Shown: positions 24,501 through 37,101, numbered from the stretch's first letter. The stretch is 64,000 nt of DNA from Eumeta japonica (GCA_005406025.1 BGZK01001571.1:1-64000); one strand, 5' to 3'. A program made the numbers and translations. Notes: generated by a model from the sequence alone, not told the origin.

Positions 24501-27500
24501 TATTAAAAGCATTTATTAATGAGGGTTAAAATATAAATATACATACATCTACAGTAATAATAAGTGATTTAATAAAAGAAATTTTATTTATATTTAAGTT
24601 ATTAATCTACAGAAATAGATATTTAATCACCAAATTACTTTATTTGCTGAAATTAGTGTGATATTTTTCCAGTGCATAGCAATGTGTCAAATTTAGAATT
24701 TTAAAATAAGTCTTTGAATAAAAAATTTACAGTAATCTTTAAACCATGACCTCTCTGTTGATTTGTCTATGGATACATTGAACAGGAAAGGTCTTCAATT
24801 TAACTGCTAATCTTAGATTTAATGATGAATTTTAGTAGCATCCTTGATGGATTTGCGAGTTGGGATGTGTCTGCATCTATTCATTGGGGACCTTTTTTTT
24901 TAGGACTTTGGTTTATAAACTTCATGTTTATGAAAGAAAATCCTCATTAGGAAAAATGTTGCTACAACACAATAGTATTTTAATGATTTTGGTCATTTTG
25001 GATTTTTTTTGTGATGATATCTATAGTTTAATGATTTTTTTGAAAATATCCTATTGTTTTATAAAGGTGTTTCATGGAAAGGAATCTCACAGTTGTAATA
25101 AATCTACAGAATCTATTACAACTGTATGATTTCAAAAGACAAACATTAACAAAAAAGTTAGCAGGTGTTGAATGTATGAATAAAAAGCTCATGCATACAG
25201 AAACATTCCAAATCTTATTGAAAATGGTCTGATTGTGAAATTTTAATTGTAAATAATTAATTAAAACATTATGAAAAATTTCTACTGATTATGAACTCAT
25301 TAAAGTTCTATTAAAAAGTATTATTTAGGAAATTACAGACTAACAACTTTTTAATTATTAAGAAGAAAGATAATTTTGTAAATCTTTAGTTGTCACAGTA
25401 ACAGTTAAGCCGATATTCCATTAAAAGGCCCTAGTCTCTAGACAAATTTCTGTAGGTTAAAATTTGCTCATACATTAATAATTACTTGTGTAAATTAATT
25501 TTTTAAGGTAATATGAGCCAGAAATTTATACCGAATAAGAGTGAATGTTTTTGTCAAGCTTTCTTTTTAATTAAATTAATTTATTTCTACTGCTCACTTG
25601 ATATTTTCCATTATTTCTTTTGGAGTAATGCTATAGAAACAATTACTGTTAGATTAACATATATACACAGGTAGTTGTATGATGAATGCTGTTCAAATTG
25701 TTGCATCAATGGAATGTTTAGTACTATAGTGTAGATAAATAAAATTGTTTCTCGTCTGTTGTCGAGCTAATGTTACTTTATAGGAGACATATCTGTAATA
25801 AATGTATGTATATTGACAATATATTTTCATTAAAATACATATTTTATGCCCTTGCTGGTACAATAAAGTATATAGATAGAAACATGCCCATAGTGAAAGG
25901 AATAAAACCAAAGAAAATTAAAGCTTTATGATATGAAATGTTGTCACTGTGCTGGTGTCAATTTTTTTTCTTGCAGCAGAGGCACAGGTTCCCACATTAT
26001 CATTTTAAATTGAGGATCTTAATCTGCATGTGGGAGATTACGACCACTCATGTAGGTTAGAACATACCAAAGCAAGTATAAGTGATTTAACTTCGGTGTT
26101 TACTTTTAAGTAATTTTAAGTTGTATAAAACTATAATTGGATGAAATGTCTTATCGCAAGACACGCTGCGAGGAACTAGGCAGTAAAAATTATATGTAAG
26201 CATTAGCATTTTATAGGATATTTGAAATATAGCACTATTATTTTCGTCCGAGTCATTGTGCGATTTAGCTCCGCTGTTTAATATTACGTTGCGCGCGCTA
26301 GGTGCCCTGGTTCGAATTTATTTCTAGCATTTGGTTTTTTTTTTCCTTTTGTATTTCATTACTTTCAAACATTTTAATTAATTCATTGTTATTTGTAATA
26401 TAATCAGTAATACTTCTATATTAACAGAAATTATTGTTTAATAATTTTAATATGTAACTTCGAAAAGAATGGAATAGCTTTTAAAAATTTCAGAAAATAT
26501 TTGCTGGAACACTATTTGAAAATACAAATAAAGAAATATCTATGCAAAAAGAAAGACATTTTAAAAATTTTGTTATGAGAAATAATGTTTGAATGTTGTC
26601 TTTTTTATGCATGCAAATTATGCTATTCATTATTGAAATAATAAAAAATACAATGAATTGTATTATAATAAATTTTGTGATAATGCCATCTATTTAAATA
26701 TTCAACTACTCAAAAACAACATTATTTTTGTAGCAGTGTCCTGTATGTACAAACTATGTTTTTTTTATTTATTTAATAACTATCAAATTAACTAATTTCA
26801 TTGTCATTATTCAATTCATAAAATATATTTACATATAGCAAAAGGAACTCCGTTCCAACCGGGTGTCGCTAAGATACCTCATTAGTTTTATATCGTTTTG
26901 CTACTTGGTGTATCACTATAGCTTGGAGGGCTCATAATTTTAAATATGATTTGTACACTCTCGCCTCTCTTTTGCTGACACCGTAGTCAGTTCCTCTAAT
27001 ACTATACTTTTACATCAATCCTTATTTCTATGGCTAAATCAACAACTTTCTCTACTTATTGCCATAAACTTACTAAATGACTGACTTTGTTGTAATTTGT
27101 GATTATAAGAGCTAATGGGCCCATCTTCAAACTTGTTAAAAAAGGATGGAACTTATCACATTTTTTCATTACTTTTTGGAAACCAAATAGTGTATTTGCG
27201 GTTATACTAATAAATTGGTTTCAAGAAAGATATGAGAAAAATAATAGAAGTATGTATTTAATTCAGAAATTACTACTTTGGCTCATTAATTTTGTAATGC
27301 TGTATTTTTCAAAAGCGAGTTTAACACTATAAGTAAATGAAAGGCACGAAGATACAATACAGATTGTATTAATAGAGACATGAGGTTCAAGTGTATAGTT
27401 CTTTAGTATTGACCTCTGACATATTTTAAGGTTTCACCTTAAGCCTAAAATGCCTAACCTATAAATTATAATAAACATTGTACACATAATTACAATGTAA

Positions 27501-30020
27501 TGGGTGCCACCTGACAGCGTGTACTGAGAAAAGATATATAATCAAACTTAATGATATTCCCAATTAAATGTTCAGATAAATTTGACATAGTCTCCAGCTC
27601 TGACAAAGCTGATACAAATGATCACTGTTCTATAAAGAAATTAAAGTACCTGATGTCATACATTGAACTGGATTCACTTCCCACCTATATTTGTGCTTGA
27701 TTTCTCATCTGATGTGATGAAACTTTGGCAGTAGGCAATATCTTAGTAATCTTAGTAAAATATTACGGGCTAAGGCTGCCTCAGAAATGGAACACTGTGC
27801 ACTTCCCTAACCATTGTCTGCACATTGAAACATTTTCGCAGGGGTGAAAAAAAAGGATCCTAAAACCATCATAGAGAAGTCTCTATCCCAGTTATAATCA
27901 CTGGTAATTGCCAGTGACTATAACTGGGATATCCCATGATATCAGTTAATATTATTCAGAAGATTGACTCGTTATATTTTCTTGAGAAAATTAAGTTTTC
28001 ACAATGCCTGTCCTGATGCTTTTCAAATGAAGAAAAGAATACAACTTTTTATATATTACAAAGTGATCTTCGATGTGACACAAATGACAGATGACACCTA
28101 TCTAATGAAGGATTCATGGACATTGATAATTAGATACACAAAATATGCTTTTAAATTTCTTCTTTTTATGATCCATCAGTTAAAAATGCAGCAAACAAAA
28201 AAATAAAAGGTTGTTTTACTTTTAATCAAAACAAATTATGGAACCATCCAAGTAACACTACAACATCTAATTCAGCTGTTATCAAATTACCATTTTATGA
28301 GGAAAATTCAAATTTCTCAATAAACACCGATATACATTTATTTTGAGGTGTTACAATTGGAGAAAACAATCCTGTAATCTTCTGTTTTTATGGTCCGAGA
28401 ATTAAATATTTTTGGGTAGGTATTTAAAGTACTGAAAACTTCTGTTATGCTTCTACATTATGTAAATATAAAAATTTTGGAAAATCCAAGTGTACGCCTC
28501 ACAGTTGTTAAATTTTTACAAATATATATGTATTAGTACGAATGTAATTCGTGCATTTATATTAGTCTATAAGTACATTAGGAGTAAGATGAAAAAATTT
28601 TAAATAAAAAAAATAGCTAGATATTCATAAGGCGAGAGTAGAGCACACTACCTCAGTGCTCCTCTTATGAGGCATGCAAAAATAGAACCAAAAGAAATAT
28701 CAGCTTCATCAGAAATAAATAATAAAATAAACAACACAAAATAATGAATGATAAGATTGAGACATTTTTAGTTCTATTATTTTTGATTAAAAAATGTTAG
28801 GTGCCATTTTTTTTAACTCGATACAATAGCACACAAGCGTTGTGAACAAACCAAGTCTACTATACTATATAAATACTAATAACATTTAAACTATCTTGAA
28901 TTAGACCATGATCTTTAAAAGGACTTAGTTTAGGATAATACTAAAGCGTTTGGAAAAAAATGGACTAGATCAGTTACATTTTTTGGGAGTTATCATGACT
29001 ACGTGAGTATGGATACATACAGACACACAGACGTCCATGGAATTATCTTGTTAAACATCTTTTTCATCAATTTTAAAAGCAAAATGCCTTTTAAAAATGT
29101 CATAAGTGTTGAAACTAGTGTTTTTCCTTGATATTGGTGTGTAAACATTATTATATAAGTGCGATAAAAAATAAAAATACACTTTTAGTTCAAAAAATCC
29201 CTTTGATTTTCACTCAAACATTGATGAAAAATAAAAAAATTCAAGTGGCATTGGAGTTCCTCATATATATGGCATTTGAAAGATGAAATTGAAGAAAAAA
29301 TAGTTTTTAAGATTTATGGTTTGAAAAATCTTACAAACATATATATTAAAATCTTTCATAATTGTTCTGCAACTTACAAAGATGAGCCGTTTGAAAAATT
29401 ATTAAAAAATTGTCTCTTTTAGTTTCTCTCCATGTACAATGAATTGGATCAACACTTTAAGGGTTCAGTACATAATGAGTATTTGGCATAATGCATATAT
29501 GCATTTCCCCTAAATTTTTCAACACTTGAGAGTGGCAATAAAATAGAAATATCATTGAATACCATTGGTTTGATGAAGAATGTACACCCCAATTAGTATT
29601 TGATCTATTGTTTATGAAAATACTGACAATATTCAATTAATATCAAATTTCTAAATCTCCATCAAATAAAATTACAGACAAAAAGTATACATACTTTAGT
29701 TGTCATCTTCAACAGTCAAACTTTAAAAATATAATCGTGATATAAATTATAGCTGTAAATAGACATTTTTATTATTCTGATACGTTATTAATATTGATGA
29801 ATTATTTTGGCAAAAGTAAATGATGCTAACGAATAATTTTAATAGTAAAATTTAAATCTCCAAGTTCCATGGAAACATTTTATTTCAAGATGTCTTTAAC
29901 ACCACAAAGTTTTAGGCAAGAATGGTGAACGTTAACACGAAATAGTTTGTGTCAACCTCGGTGTGGCACTGTACATACTACATAAATTGATACACATGTA
30001 CACAACATATTGTTTAACTA
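21541..30020. other. AT-rich stretch: flower 3' UTR, then no recognised gene
   Basis: The first several hundred bases are probably flower 3' untranslated sequence. Beyond about 22.4 kb there is very AT-rich DNA with only short chance reading frames (for example 24860-25129, 27099-27332, 27964-28206) that lack recognisable domains. The hairpin at 27885-27930 is the only sharp structure seen. Confidence 0.55.
27885..27930. repeat. 20-bp hairpin with 6-base loop
   Basis: ATCCCAGTTATAATCACTGG (27885-27904) pairs with CCAGTGACTATAACTGGGAT (27911-27930), with one mismatch in 20 positions. The loop is only TAATTG. Confidence 0.7.
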
Positions 30021-30029
30021 AAATAATGA

Positions 30030-30668
30030 TAATCTTGTCTTGATAAAGAAAAAGTAATTAAATACGAAAACACAAAAACATAGTTCTCGTAAATGTCGGT
30101 GTCATGACATTACTTTTCCATCAAACTTGATTCTTCTTCACAGCGTCGCGACAAACGGAGTCCGGATACATCACTCCCCCCCTGAGACCGTTCTATGGGC
30201 GATAGTAATCAGGGAATCTAACTGTGCGTCCTGAACATGTTCTTTTTATATTTCTATGTTCCAGGTTTTGTTCTAGGACTGATTTAGGCTCTCTGGTAGC
30301 GGTCTGGGCAGTATTTAGTAATTCGTCATCGACAGTGTAGGCCGGTTTTATTCTTTCGATTGATACTGTCGTTCGTTTTCCATTGACTAAAATGGTAAAG
30401 ATTTTGTCTCCTCTTTTTAATACTTTGTGTGGTCCCGTATATGCAGGTTGAAAACTGCTACATATGGTGTCCTCTCTTAGAAAGACGTGAGTTGTTGTAG
30501 CTAGATCTTTGTAAACAAAGGTAGTGCGTTCGCCAAGACCTGATGCTGGGGATGGTTGGAGTTTTCATACAAATGAGCAGAGTCGGGCTATATAGTCCGA
30601 GATGTCCGTCATTTTAGTAGGGCTTGGACTAATAAATTCTCCTCTTTTTCTTTATCAAGACAAGATTA
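30030..30668. mobile_element. Ty3/gypsy-like remnant bounded by a 25-bp inverted repeat
   Basis: A gypsy pol tail on the minus strand is followed by a purine-rich tract (CAGGGGGGGG, about 30174-30185 on that strand) and then TGATGTATCCGGAC, a plausible LTR start. Bases 30030-30054 and 30644-30668 are exact reverse complements of each other (AATCTTGTCTTGATAAAG core). An ordinary LTR element has direct, not inverted, ends, so one flank seems to be rearranged. Confidence 0.6.
30193..30545 (-). pseudogene. Ty3/gypsy pol polyprotein, C-terminal fragment
   Basis: An open frame without a start reads VYKDLATTTHVFLRED, then QPAYTGPHKVLKRGDKIFTI, VNGKRTTVSIERIKPAY, and near its end SGRTVRFPDYYRP before the stop at 30193-30195. 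This is the integrase C-terminal tail seen at the end of many insect Ty3/gypsy pol genes. The upstream protease, reverse transcriptase and integrase core are absent. Confidence 0.75.
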
Positions 30669-31179
30669 GTCTTTATACTATTATCCCGAGTGAATAATAA
30701 CTTTTCTTTTTGATTTGTTTCTTCCTTTTGCACATGCCTTTTATACATGTACAAAATCAAACCAAGCCAAATAATTGAAATTTTATTACATTTGAATATT
30801 TTATGATTTGAATATCATATATTACTTTATATGACATTTAAAAATTCTTCAATATTATCCTAATATATAATGTCACTAAAGTTTAAAATATATTTACATT
30901 TCAAACAAAATCCTAGGTTCAGTACTAAGTGAAATTGACAGGTTTTTGGCTATAAAAAACTTAAAATATACCTTGAATATAATTTTATTTTTGCACAATA
31001 AATACCATTACATATATCTAATACTATTTACTTGCAAAGTATGACTTTAAAGTTGTTTATTTGTAAATAAAACACAAGTAAAATTTTTGTGGAATCTCGA
31101 TCTATGGGAAATCGGCATACTTTTTCAGATTGAAAAACATTTTTCTTTTGCAGTTTTCAGTTTGGACAAGTTGCAGTTC
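30669..31179. other. LAMTOR5 3' flank
   Basis: AT-rich sequence. On the minus strand an AATAAA at 31061-31056 lies about 120 bases after the LAMTOR5 stop and is a likely poly(A) signal. Nothing else was recognised. Confidence 0.5.
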
Positions 31180-31452
31180 TTACGTTTTTTGTTTGTATAT
31201 CGCTCCTGTAATTGTACCATGTCTTTGTATAAGACATTGGTTTTTGTCAGATTCTAAATTAATAGTTGGTGGTTTCAAGTTCGGTTGTATTTTACATGCT
31301 TGTTCTGATAGTGCCACGATAATTCCCGCAGAATCGACATGTGCTGATCCTTTTGCTTCTAAACAAAGACCTTGGTGATCAGCGAATAAACATCCAGTTA
31401 CATTAGGCGTAGACATTACTTCTTCGATTACCTTATCTAGTTCTTTCTCCAT
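31180..31452 (-). CDS. LAMTOR5: Ragulator complex protein LAMTOR5
   Basis: LAMTOR5 is a roadblock-fold subunit of Ragulator, the lysosome-membrane complex that recruits Rag GTPases and so mTORC1 when amino acids are plentiful. The 90-residue product aligns end to end with the animal family: MEKELDKVIEEVMSTPNVTG, then GCLFADHQGLCLEAKGS, AGIIVALSEQACKI, and a C-terminus with NLESDKNQCLIQRHGTITGA. The Met at 31452 is chosen rather than one 13 codons upstream because it matches the family N-terminus (about 91 residues in man). The gene is uninterrupted in this window. No frame damage is present. The isolated single exon could be the true gene or an intact retrocopy; no poly(A) scar was seen, so the true gene is favoured. 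Confidence 0.93.
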   Translation of the reverse strand: MEKELDKVIEEVMSTPNVTGCLFADHQGLCLEAKGSAHVDSAGIIVALSEQACKIQPNLKPPTINLESDKNQCLIQRHGTITGAIYKQKT

Positions 31453-33990
31453 ATTCGTTAATACAAAAGAAAATTTCAATTTAGTATACAAGTTTTATGT
31501 AAATTATAAGAACACTTGTCAAATAATTAAAAAACAAATGGACATTAAACAAAAGAATGACTAAATCATCATAAAATCATCTGTCTACTCGACAGCTCAT
31601 GAGCTCAGCAAATTATCAATATTATCTATGAATATATTCATACTACTCTATGGATTATCAGACACCAAAGACTAAATAAATATAATAATAAGAACAAAGG
31701 AGTAAATAGATAGACCATTATTCATAGGTACATAGAACAATAATAGTAAACTATCAATAGAACTGGTTCTTAATTAGAAACATAGAGACTGACTAAATAA
31801 TAGAATCATAAGACCACCGAAAATTTTCGAAACTAGTCCATACATGTGTTTCTTAGTAGCATCTGTGCAATTGTATTTGACAAAAAGAGACAAATATAGT
31901 TTGTTTTTTCCTCAAAAATAAGCTTACACCCATGAAGTATCAAGTGTACTTCTTGGACATGTTTAGCATGTATTTAGTTAAATTAAAAAAAAATGTGTTG
32001 TAGTACTCACAGTTTATATTGCTGTTATATTTAATTTGGTTGTATGTGACAATATGGTAAGCAAGAGTATTTTCTGCACGTTAGTGGTTTTGATTTGCAT
32101 CAATTTCACATGTTTCCTTTGATGTTTACGAAACACAGTGAACTATCATGTCCCCAGTCCCTAGGAATATCAAGATGTTATATTTCGTGTCAGGGTGCAA
32201 TTCTCATTCAGGACGTTTGCAAAATGACATCAAATACATATATTATGAAAATATAAAAATTAATTTAAAAAATACAAAAGTAATTTTTTGTGTTAGCAAC
32301 ATATTTTCAATAATAATGATTACTTTTCATAAGAAAAAAAACCGCAAATTCCGATGTTTCTTAAAAAAATGTTATTTGCCTTTAAGTTTTAGAGAAAAGC
32401 TCTAATGGTATTTAATTGTTTTCGATTTTGATAATTTTCAAAATTTATTAATAAACTTTATCTAGTTTCAACTGTTTTATCCACCTGTTAGGCTCTGAAT
32501 GAATTATAATTCCGTAATGGTTGTTTTTGATCCCGATCCCGCTCTATATTTTATTTGTAACACTATTATTATTTTAACATTAGGTCCCAATATCGACCTT
32601 GATTATTTCTTGGACATAGCAGTGGCTATTTTTCTGGTTTCATTCCTTTTTTGCGTTTAAAAATTCTCCTATTTCGTATTCCAACAGGTAATTCTACTGC
32701 CCGTAAAGGACATTGCTAAGTTTTGACTACGAAGCAATTCCATTTGATATGTATAAAAATATTCAGTTTGTTATATATGTTTAAAATGTAAAAAATAATT
32801 CTGATTTTGCGCTATTGTAATATTGAACACAGATTAAAGCTAACGCTAAAATAATTGAAACCATAAGCTTGTAAAATAAAAATAAAAATGTAAAATAAAA
32901 ATTATAATGTCAATAAAGTGCAAACAAGAAACAAATATCGTCGGTAATATGGTTCAAACAGTCATCATTATTTTTCTATCTTTTTTTCATTGTCTTTGTG
33001 CAATACATTTATTATTTAAGTTATTCCCAATTTAATTCTTGAAATACTTGTAAATAAATATTAAGTGAATAGTGACAGATTTGATATGAAGCGAATCAGA
33101 GAGCTATCAAAATGTAATATTTTGACTAGGACCGATATCTGAATATTAATGTAGCTAGATAATATATAAGGTATTCTCTTTGGATCCGACAGCATTATAT
33201 TGATATTCTTCAAAAATTTGATAATATGTTACTGCACAAAATATATTAAAAAAAAAAGCAAAATATTTTCGAGACATTTTTCATTTAACTAAAAGGAACA
33301 TTCTATTTTTTTCTTAGCATTTTAGAAGGATAAACTACTATGCGAGTCACCAGAGAGCAGGTGACCGCCGCCGCCCATGAACACTCGCAACTCCGTCAGT
33401 GCGTTGCAAACGTTTTGAACAGGAATAGAATATTTGATAGACGGAGGATTGGGTGATGAAGGGGTAGTGTGGTGATGGAAGAGGGAGTGGTGTGACTGAG
33501 GGAAGTGGAGCTATGAAGTAGGTAATGCATTACCGGAACTCTTACTCGCTGGATGAAATGAGACAGTGAAAGCTGTTACTTTATATCTATATTCTATGAG
33601 AGTCTGGTATCTTACCGGTCAAACAAGACCAATTTCGTTCTGCAGTCATGCTCACCACAGCATGGCTGAACCACATCGATTACAAAATCACACTGGAGTC
33701 ATCTTGATGCATTTCCATACTTAATAAATATAGATATTAAGTGATGTGGTATATTACGGCAGTCTTTAGATATATAAATATGTAAAAAGTTTTAGGGTGT
33801 CTATCTGTCAAAGCCTGTCCAGCTTTGCGCAGGGGCGTACGGGCACGCGCACCCAGAGTCCTCGAGTAGCTGACTGTCGCAGTTACTCCTTCCAGGGATG
33901 ACAGTATCCTTCTATCCTATCCTTCCCACCCCAAAATCTCAATATCCTTTTGACCTCCCATCCTTCTTGCTCCCTATCCCTCCTACTCCC
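31453..33990. other. intergenic, no gene recognised
   Basis: The sequence is mostly AT-rich. A GC-richer block at about 33340-33550 contains CCGCCGCCGCCC and GGGTGATGAAGGGG-type runs, and 33830-33990 has a C-rich run of CTCCCTATCCC-type words. Both look repetitive, but I could not assign a family. Confidence 0.45.
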
Positions 33991-33999
33991 TCCAAAATT

Positions 34000-35350
34000 A
34001 TGTATGTAGAACGATTGAAAGATAGTTTGGGTGAAATGAAGCAGTATGATTGTTTAGAACATGACGAATTATGGAAGGTGACGAAATCTGTATTAGTAGA
34101 CAAAGCAAAAAAGGTATATGAAGTGAATAAGAGAACAAATTGTTAACAAGAAAGATAATGAATAGTGGAATTTCTAAATGAGGAAAGTAGTCAGTGAAAA
34201 GAAGAAAGCATGGCTGGATTTACTTTCTGCAAAAGCCAACCACAGAGTGCAAAGAAAGAACATCTTGAAAGATAAACTAAAAGATGCTGAAAGAACGTAT
34301 ATAGATGCAAAAATGAGAGCCAAAGAATGTGTGAAAAAAAGAAAGAACTAAATAAAAAACGCTATGATAGGACATTCTCGGATAATTTCCGGGAAAACCA
34401 AAAATTTTTTGGCATATGGTAAAAAAAACATGGAATAATTCCGAGACATCATGTACATAAGAGATTAGAGACGATGATGGACATTTACTGAATGAGGTGA
34501 ATAATGTGAAAGAGCGCTGGGAAAATTATTTCCAAAGCGTTTTTGCACGTGAGGATACAGTTTAAGATGACAATGTTACTGCAACTGAATATAATTGATG
34601 ATGGAAATGAAAGTGAAATTACAATGGATGAAATTATGAAAGCACTAAAACGTATGAAAAATGGAAAAGCTGCCGGAAATGATAGAGTTTCGTCAGAGAT
34701 GATGAGGGGCGAAAGGGATATAGTGGCAAGCCTACTGTACCAGCTCTTTAATAAATGCTGGAAAAGCCATAGAGTACCTAATGACTGGTGTAAAGCAGTC
34801 GTTGTATCCCTTAATAAAGATGAAGACTCACGGCAGGTTTGCACAAATTACCGCGTTATAAACCTCCTTGGCGTCGTTGGCAAACTATATGCGAAAATCA
34901 TTATCTTAAGAGTTGCGAATGAGACTGAAAACAAGATTTGAGGCGTACAAGCGAGGTTTAGAAGAGGAATAGGGTGTACGGACCAAATTTTTGATAGAGT
35001 ATTAAAAATAAATGATCTTTAGAGAAACTCTATCCGTGCATGGGGTGAGTAGCGGGTTGGTACAGGCACTGCTATCCCTATATAGGGGTGCAGTGCTCGC
35101 GTCAGAATAAATGGGGCACGGGGCATACATTGACTGGTTTGACATCTGCAAGGGTGTGAAACAGGGATGCGTAGCTTCGCCGTAACTATTCAATCTATTC
35201 ATGGATAGCTGTCTGTAGGATTTGAAGAAGTATGAGTGTAGACTAAGGATGGATGAGCTGTCTGTTAAATGTCTCCTTTACGTCGACGACCAAGTAATTC
35301 TTGCGCGGTCGGCGTGCGGGCTGCAGGATATGGTAAATAAAATGAATAAT
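34000..35350 (+). pseudogene. non-LTR retrotransposon reverse transcriptase, copy A1 (truncated)
   Basis: Pieces in changing frames read DELWKVTKSVLVDKAKKVYE (about 34064), KKKAWLDLLSAKANHRVQRK (34205), the RT entry [18 protein letters not shown] (34650-34705), LYQLFNKCWKSHRVPNDW, INLLGVVGKLYAKII, and the active-site box with YVDD at 35279-35290 (YADD in most relatives and in copy A2). The segment normally holding the FVDLEKAYD motif is deleted near 35000. At about 35350 the frame stops and is replaced by a different element. The same family reappears, minus strand, at 51971-56095. Confidence 0.75.
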
Positions 35351-36352
35351 TAGCAAGAATAGGAGTAAACTTGTTGTCGACTGGAACACTCCCAATCTAA
35401 AAATGTTGAACGCGAGAATTCCGTGGCAACGGTCATATAAATACTTAGGTGTCACGCTCGATAAAAAAATCCACTTTCGAGAGCACATCGCGCGTGTTAG
35501 GAAGAATGCGCTTTTCTACACAACAAGGCTCGGAGCCATGCTTGGTAGAAAAAGCAAATTATATAGGCGCAATACAAAATGTGCATTAGGACGGTGATGA
35601 CGTACGCGTGTCCAGTATTCGCTCACGCCGCTCCTATAGCACTACATAGGCTACAAGTAATACGGAACAAATTCTGTAGAGCAGCAACGGACGCACATTG
35701 GTGCGTTCGTAATTCCATTCTTCATAGAGATTTGGAACTCCCCACCCTTTGTAAATATATGAAGGACGCACCAAAGCGATTTTTCGACATCGCGGGATCA
35801 CATCCCAATGCGCTCCTTCGCGCGGCGGTCGACTATCAACCGCCGCCTCCCACCCACTTTATCCGTAGGCCACGGAACGTACTAATTGATCCACCTGACG
35901 CTCTTACAGCAGCAGTTAACAGTCTCAATGACGTCAACGACACGCATGACTGACTTAGAGTAGGTCTATTCGTTAGTTAGGTCATCACCCTTACTCCACT
36001 CGGCCGCCGCTGACCGCTCCCGGCTGGGCAGGAGGAATGGGAACCGACCCGTAATGGTTTCCGGTGACGTCTATACCGAGACGACACCCTTCAGGAGTCG
36101 TCCATAAGGCATGTCACGCGCCGTCGGCACTCACACGTGCCGTCCGGCCGCGCTCGGTGAAGCTATAGAAATCGTCCGACTGGTCGCCAGACTCGTCGTT
36201 TGACTACATAGCATAGCCGAACCACCAACTTCACCTTCAGGGGGACTTTTTTAGTGGGTTTTAGCCCCACATTACCCACGCGTCCGGGCGCGAGGGTGTG
36301 CGGGATAGACATTTTTTACCCTCTCCACGTCGCAAGTGGGAAACAAAAAAAA
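35350..36352 (+). pseudogene. Jockey-type non-LTR retrotransposon, 5'-truncated 3' end with poly(A)
   Basis: The ORF2 tail reads VVDWNTPNLKMLNARIPW, YKYLGVTLDKKIHFREHI, then after a frameshift MCIRTVMTYACPVFAHAAP, NKFCRAATDAHWCVRN, and RRPRNVLIDPPDALT, ending at a stop near 35951. A GC-rich 3' UTR of about 390 bases follows and ends in an A run at 36343-36351. This is the standard C-terminal block and tail of Jockey-group elements. Its 5' junction lies inside copy A1, so it inserted there as a truncated copy. Base composition is clearly higher in GC than the surroundings, suggesting a younger insertion. Confidence 0.8.
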
Positions 36353-36660
36353 ATATGTCCATTTGTTTAACAACTGAGTGCCATTTAGTAGATAGTGATA
36401 CAGTCCCATTGCTGTAGAAATATTGAGATTTCTGATCAAAAAACTGCGATAAGTAGTTTTGACAGTCCTCTTTTAATATTAACCTAATATTACCTATAGA
36501 ATTCTGAAGAGACCGAAACAGGTGAAAATCTGAGAGTGCAAGGTCAGCGCCATATGATAGATGCATTGACACGTACTTCCTAATCAAACTCTTTCAACGT
36601 TTGCTGAATGACTAAACACATATGTGGTTTCGCGTTGTCATGGTGAAAATCCACACCCTC
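36345..36660 (-). pseudogene. mariner transposase, C-terminal fragment
   Basis: The minus strand reads FHHDNAKPHMCLVIQQTLKE, an in-frame stop, and then in the next frame a segment with DLALSDFHLFRSLQNSIG, followed by FFDQKSQYFYSNG and KWHSVVKQ. HHDNAKPH and DLALSD carry the second and third catalytic Asp of the mariner D,D34D triad. The N-terminal half is absent. A mariner N-terminal half is found on the other strand at 63 kb. Confidence 0.75.
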
Positions 36661-36899
36661 CTGTCGATCGATTCCGGCGATTTTTTTCTCTTTCTAGTTT
36701 AAATCTCAGCTGTTGACACTAGAGATCGAAATTGATGGTTTTGTCGGGCGGTAAAAGCTTAAAATTAAAAGCCGCGTTATATGCATTTGTATATTCGCAT
36801 ATGCATTTGCTTATTTTAACCATTATCAGCGGTAATAGTATATTTTACCTAAGATCTAGTTATGATGCATATTATCGGTACACTTACAATATTTTTTAA

Positions 36900-37097
36900 C
36901 TCACCCTGCGTTCCGAAATGCTATCAAATTTAATAACAGTCACAAAATATACACGGAAAAAAGGAAAATGTAAAAATTACAGTTTATAATGTAATAAGTG
37001 GCGCTTCACAAATGAAACTGCAAAAATTACAGTGGAAAATAACATTTTTATGATTTAAATTTTAAATACTAATTATTACACTTCGGAACGCAGTCAG
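36900..37097. mobile_element. TTAA-flanked MITE (198 bp)
   Basis: TTAA occurs on both sides (36896-36899 and 37098-37101). The ends are near-identical inverted repeats: CTCACCCTGCGTTCCGAAAT at the left, and CTGACTGCGTTCCGAAGTG read inward from the right. There is no ORF. A TTAA target fits the piggyBac superfamily, although the termini do not begin with the classic CCC. Confidence 0.65.
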
Positions 37098-37101
37098 TTA
37101 A

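Noticed and set aside
27964..28206. 80-residue plus-strand frame as a possible transposase piece
   Set aside because: No catalytic or DNA-binding motif can be identified; AT-rich chance frame is more likely.
31130..31378. 82-residue plus-strand frame
   Set aside because: Antisense to LAMTOR5, which has strong family identity.
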